In this document: positions 4,641 to 5,860 of the stretch, in pieces
How positions within the stretch are numbered: the stretch's first letter is position 1
How the letters are laid out: every line of letters starts with the position of its first letter
DNA from: an uncultured Lachnospiraceae bacterium
GTDB lineage: Bacteria > Bacillota > Clostridia > Lachnospirales > Lachnospiraceae
Direction: 5' to 3'
DNA: 5,860 nucleotides
Assembly (NCBI GenBank): GCA_902803155.1
Contig: CADCOU010000035.1
Location: 1-5,860, forward strand
Program-made: the position numbers and the translations under genes
Notes under the pieces: generated by a model
What the model saw: only the letters and a program-made list of their open reading frames with translations
Told to the model about the DNA's origin: nothing
Database searches by the model: none

Positions 4641-5860
4641 ATGGATAAATACAGAGGTTCCTATACAGACGAACCGGACATCAGAAGAGAAAACCGGACA
4701 CAGAGATCTGCAGAAGGCTATGATACCCGCAGAAGCGCAGACCGCAGCAGATCAGCCGGCAGCGCAGGAAGCACGCACAGATCGGCCGGCAGCGCCGGAA
4801 GTGCGCACAGATCAGCGGGAAGCACAACAGGCACGCATAGATTAGCGGGGAGTGGAAGCACGCACAGATCATCAGGCAGCACGGAGAAGCGCCGCAGCAC
4901 CGGGGCAACAGCCGCCCGCAGAAAGACGGGCAGTTCCAAAACGGTACGCCGCAGTACAGGTACGTCCTCCAGGACCGGGAGCGGAGCCCGCAGAAGCGGA
5001 AACCGCCGCAGGAAGAACGAACAGGATCTGACCTCGCTGCTGATCCTTGCCGGTTTTGCCCTGCTGCTGATCACAGCTGTCGTTCTTGTCATTCTGGTGA
5101 TCCGGAAGGACCATCGCAGAGAGATCGTGGAAGAGCCTGCTGTCATGACTGAAGCTCCGATGACAGAGACGGAGATGGAGAAGAAAAAGGTCTTCCCTGA
5201 CGCAGTGGAAGAGGTCGAGACGGCGCCGGCATCCTTCTCGCCGCACAGTACGGACGCGACGAATCCGTCCAACCTGATCAGCTTTACCAATATCCGTGTC
5301 AACGACGTGGATCTTTCTTCGGTTTCTGCATACCAGAGCGACGGACAGATCGAATTCGGCCTGCCGGGGGACTATACGGATCTGGAAGGAGTCATCACTT
5401 TCCGCGGCAGCAACTTCCGCGACAGACCCGCCTGGGGCTACGCGAACATGAGCAAGAATTCCTTCGGGGAACCGTGGACAAAGAGCAGCAGTTCTCTCGG
5501 ATCCTGGTCGGGAAGCGGCTGGACCGGCCAGCCTCTGATCGTGAAATGGCCCGCTTCTGTCAAAGCCCACATGAACATGTATGATTCGGCGAAGCAGAAG
5601 GAAGACCTGGTTGAAGTCATCTACGCGACCATGGACGGAAATGTGTACTTCCTGGATCTCGATACCGGACAGGAGACCCGCGACCACCTGAGCCTCGGCT
5701 ACACATTCAAGGGAGCCGGAGCCCTGGATCCGAGAGGATATCCCATCCTGTACCTCGGCGCCGGCATCAACAGTCCGACGTACGGAGTATCCAAGGCATT
5801 CATCATAAACCTGCTGGACTGCTCGGTCATGTACACCTTCGGGCAGGCAGATCCGTTCTC
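4641..5860 (+). CDS. Type II membrane protein with repetitive Arg/Ser-rich tail and PQQ-like beta-propeller (3' end missing)
   Basis: Open from ATG 4641 past the window end; 406 full codons are visible. GGAGA (4630-4634) lies 6 nt before the start. Residues 1-129 are strongly basic and low in complexity (Arg, Ser, Gly, Thr), with five HRSAGS-like units at 36-80 and clusters such as RRRK at 122-125. One hydrophobic helix covers about 130-154, closed by RKDHRR, so by the positive-inside rule the basic tail is cytoplasmic and the rest extracellular. An acidic linker (about 161-195) leads to the ectodomain. ITFRGSNFRDRPAWG (252-266) and VIYATMDGNVYFLDLDTG (326-343), followed by GYPILYLGAG (366-375), resemble the entry and first blades of PQQ-like propellers (pattern: a strand, DGxVYxLDxxTG). 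Binding of real PQQ is not implied; in Firmicutes such propellers are usually scaffolds or of unknown role. The fold call is from motif likeness, moderately sure. Confidence 0.85.
   Translation, partial: MDKYRGSYTDEPDIRRENRTQRSAEGYDTRRSADRSRSAGSAGSTHRSAGSAGSAHRSAGSTTGTHRLAGSGSTHRSSGSTEKRRSTGATAARRKTGSSKTVRRSTGTSSRTGSGARRSGNRRRKNEQDLTSLLILAGFALLLITAVVLVILVIRKDHRREIVEEPAVMTEAPMTETEMEKKKVFPDAVEEVETAPASFSPHSTDATNPSNLISFTNIRVNDVDLSSVSAYQSDGQIEFGLPGDYTDLEGVITFRGSNFRDRPAWGYANMSKNSFGEPWTKSSSSLGSWSGSGWTGQPLIVKWPASVKAHMNMYDSAKQKEDLVEVIYATMDGNVYFLDLDTGQETRDHLSLGYTFKGAGALDPRGYPILYLGAGINSPTYGVSKAFIINLLDCSVMYTFGQADPF
4746..4880 (+). repeat. Imperfect ~30-bp tandem repeat coding for HRSAGS units
   Basis: Five degenerate units of about 10 codons encode (H/S)RSAGS followed by a short Ala/Gly/Ser/Thr filler. 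The unit starts fall at residues 36, 46, 56, 66 and 75. The third-to-fourth spacing is 10 codons and the last is 9, so the array is in frame but imperfect. It sits in the cytoplasmic tail of the propeller protein. Confidence 0.7.

Noticed and set aside
4746..4880. Repeat block considered as a CRISPR array
   Set aside because: Units are about 30 bp without unique spacers, degenerate at third codon positions and in frame with a protein, so it is a coding repeat.
4718..5687. Two overlapping minus-strand open frames opposite the propeller gene
   Set aside because: Their Leu/Pro/Arg/Cys repeats are the complement of the repetitive tail. The plus-strand frame has a promoter, ribosome site, membrane helix and propeller motifs.

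Overview
The window looks like a chromosomal stretch from a Gram-positive anaerobe of the Firmicutes, most likely class Clostridia and possibly Lachnospiraceae. The clues are AGGAG- and AGGTGA-type ribosome binding sites, sigma-A-like TATAAT promoters, a one-chain iron-sulfur L-serine dehydratase, and an InlB-type repeat protein. The taxonomic placement is inference, since no rRNA or other marker is present. There is no tRNA, CRISPR array, insertion sequence or phage gene.

Layout. (1) Bases 1-1107, plus strand: the 3' end of a secreted or surface-type protein with a Pro/Glu-rich stalk, an unrecognised middle domain and two InlB/Flg_new-like repeats. (2) Bases 1138-1172: a strong hairpin terminator between this gene and the convergent next gene. 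(3) Bases 1193-2407, minus strand: a complete L-serine dehydratase with its three predicted [4Fe-4S] cysteines. Its own promoter lies near 2533-2561, and the leader of about 120 nt can form several competing hairpins. (4) Bases 2646-3512, plus strand: a membrane-anchored protein resembling the erythromycin-esterase/ChaN/TraB group. Its expected GExH motif reads GEVP, so it may be catalytically degenerate. (5) Bases 3570-4520, plus strand: an EamA/DMT-family permease with ten predicted membrane segments, in the same reading frame as gene 4 and separated from it by one TGA. (6) From 4641 to the window end, plus strand: the start of a type II membrane protein with an Arg/Ser-rich repetitive cytoplasmic tail, one membrane helix and the beginning of a PQQ-like beta-propeller outside the cell.

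Functional picture. The serine dehydratase is a stand-alone catabolic gene (serine to pyruvate and ammonia), divergent from the gene 4/gene 5 pair. Genes 4 and 5 are probably co-transcribed from a promoter near 2604. The propeller gene has its own promoter near 4589. Nothing ties all of these into one pathway.

I found no convincing new multi-gene system. The points most worth a second look are the apparent loss of active-site residues in gene 4, the re-use of an LRxAAGDKN peptide at the start of gene 4 and just before the permease, and the structured leader of the serine dehydratase gene.
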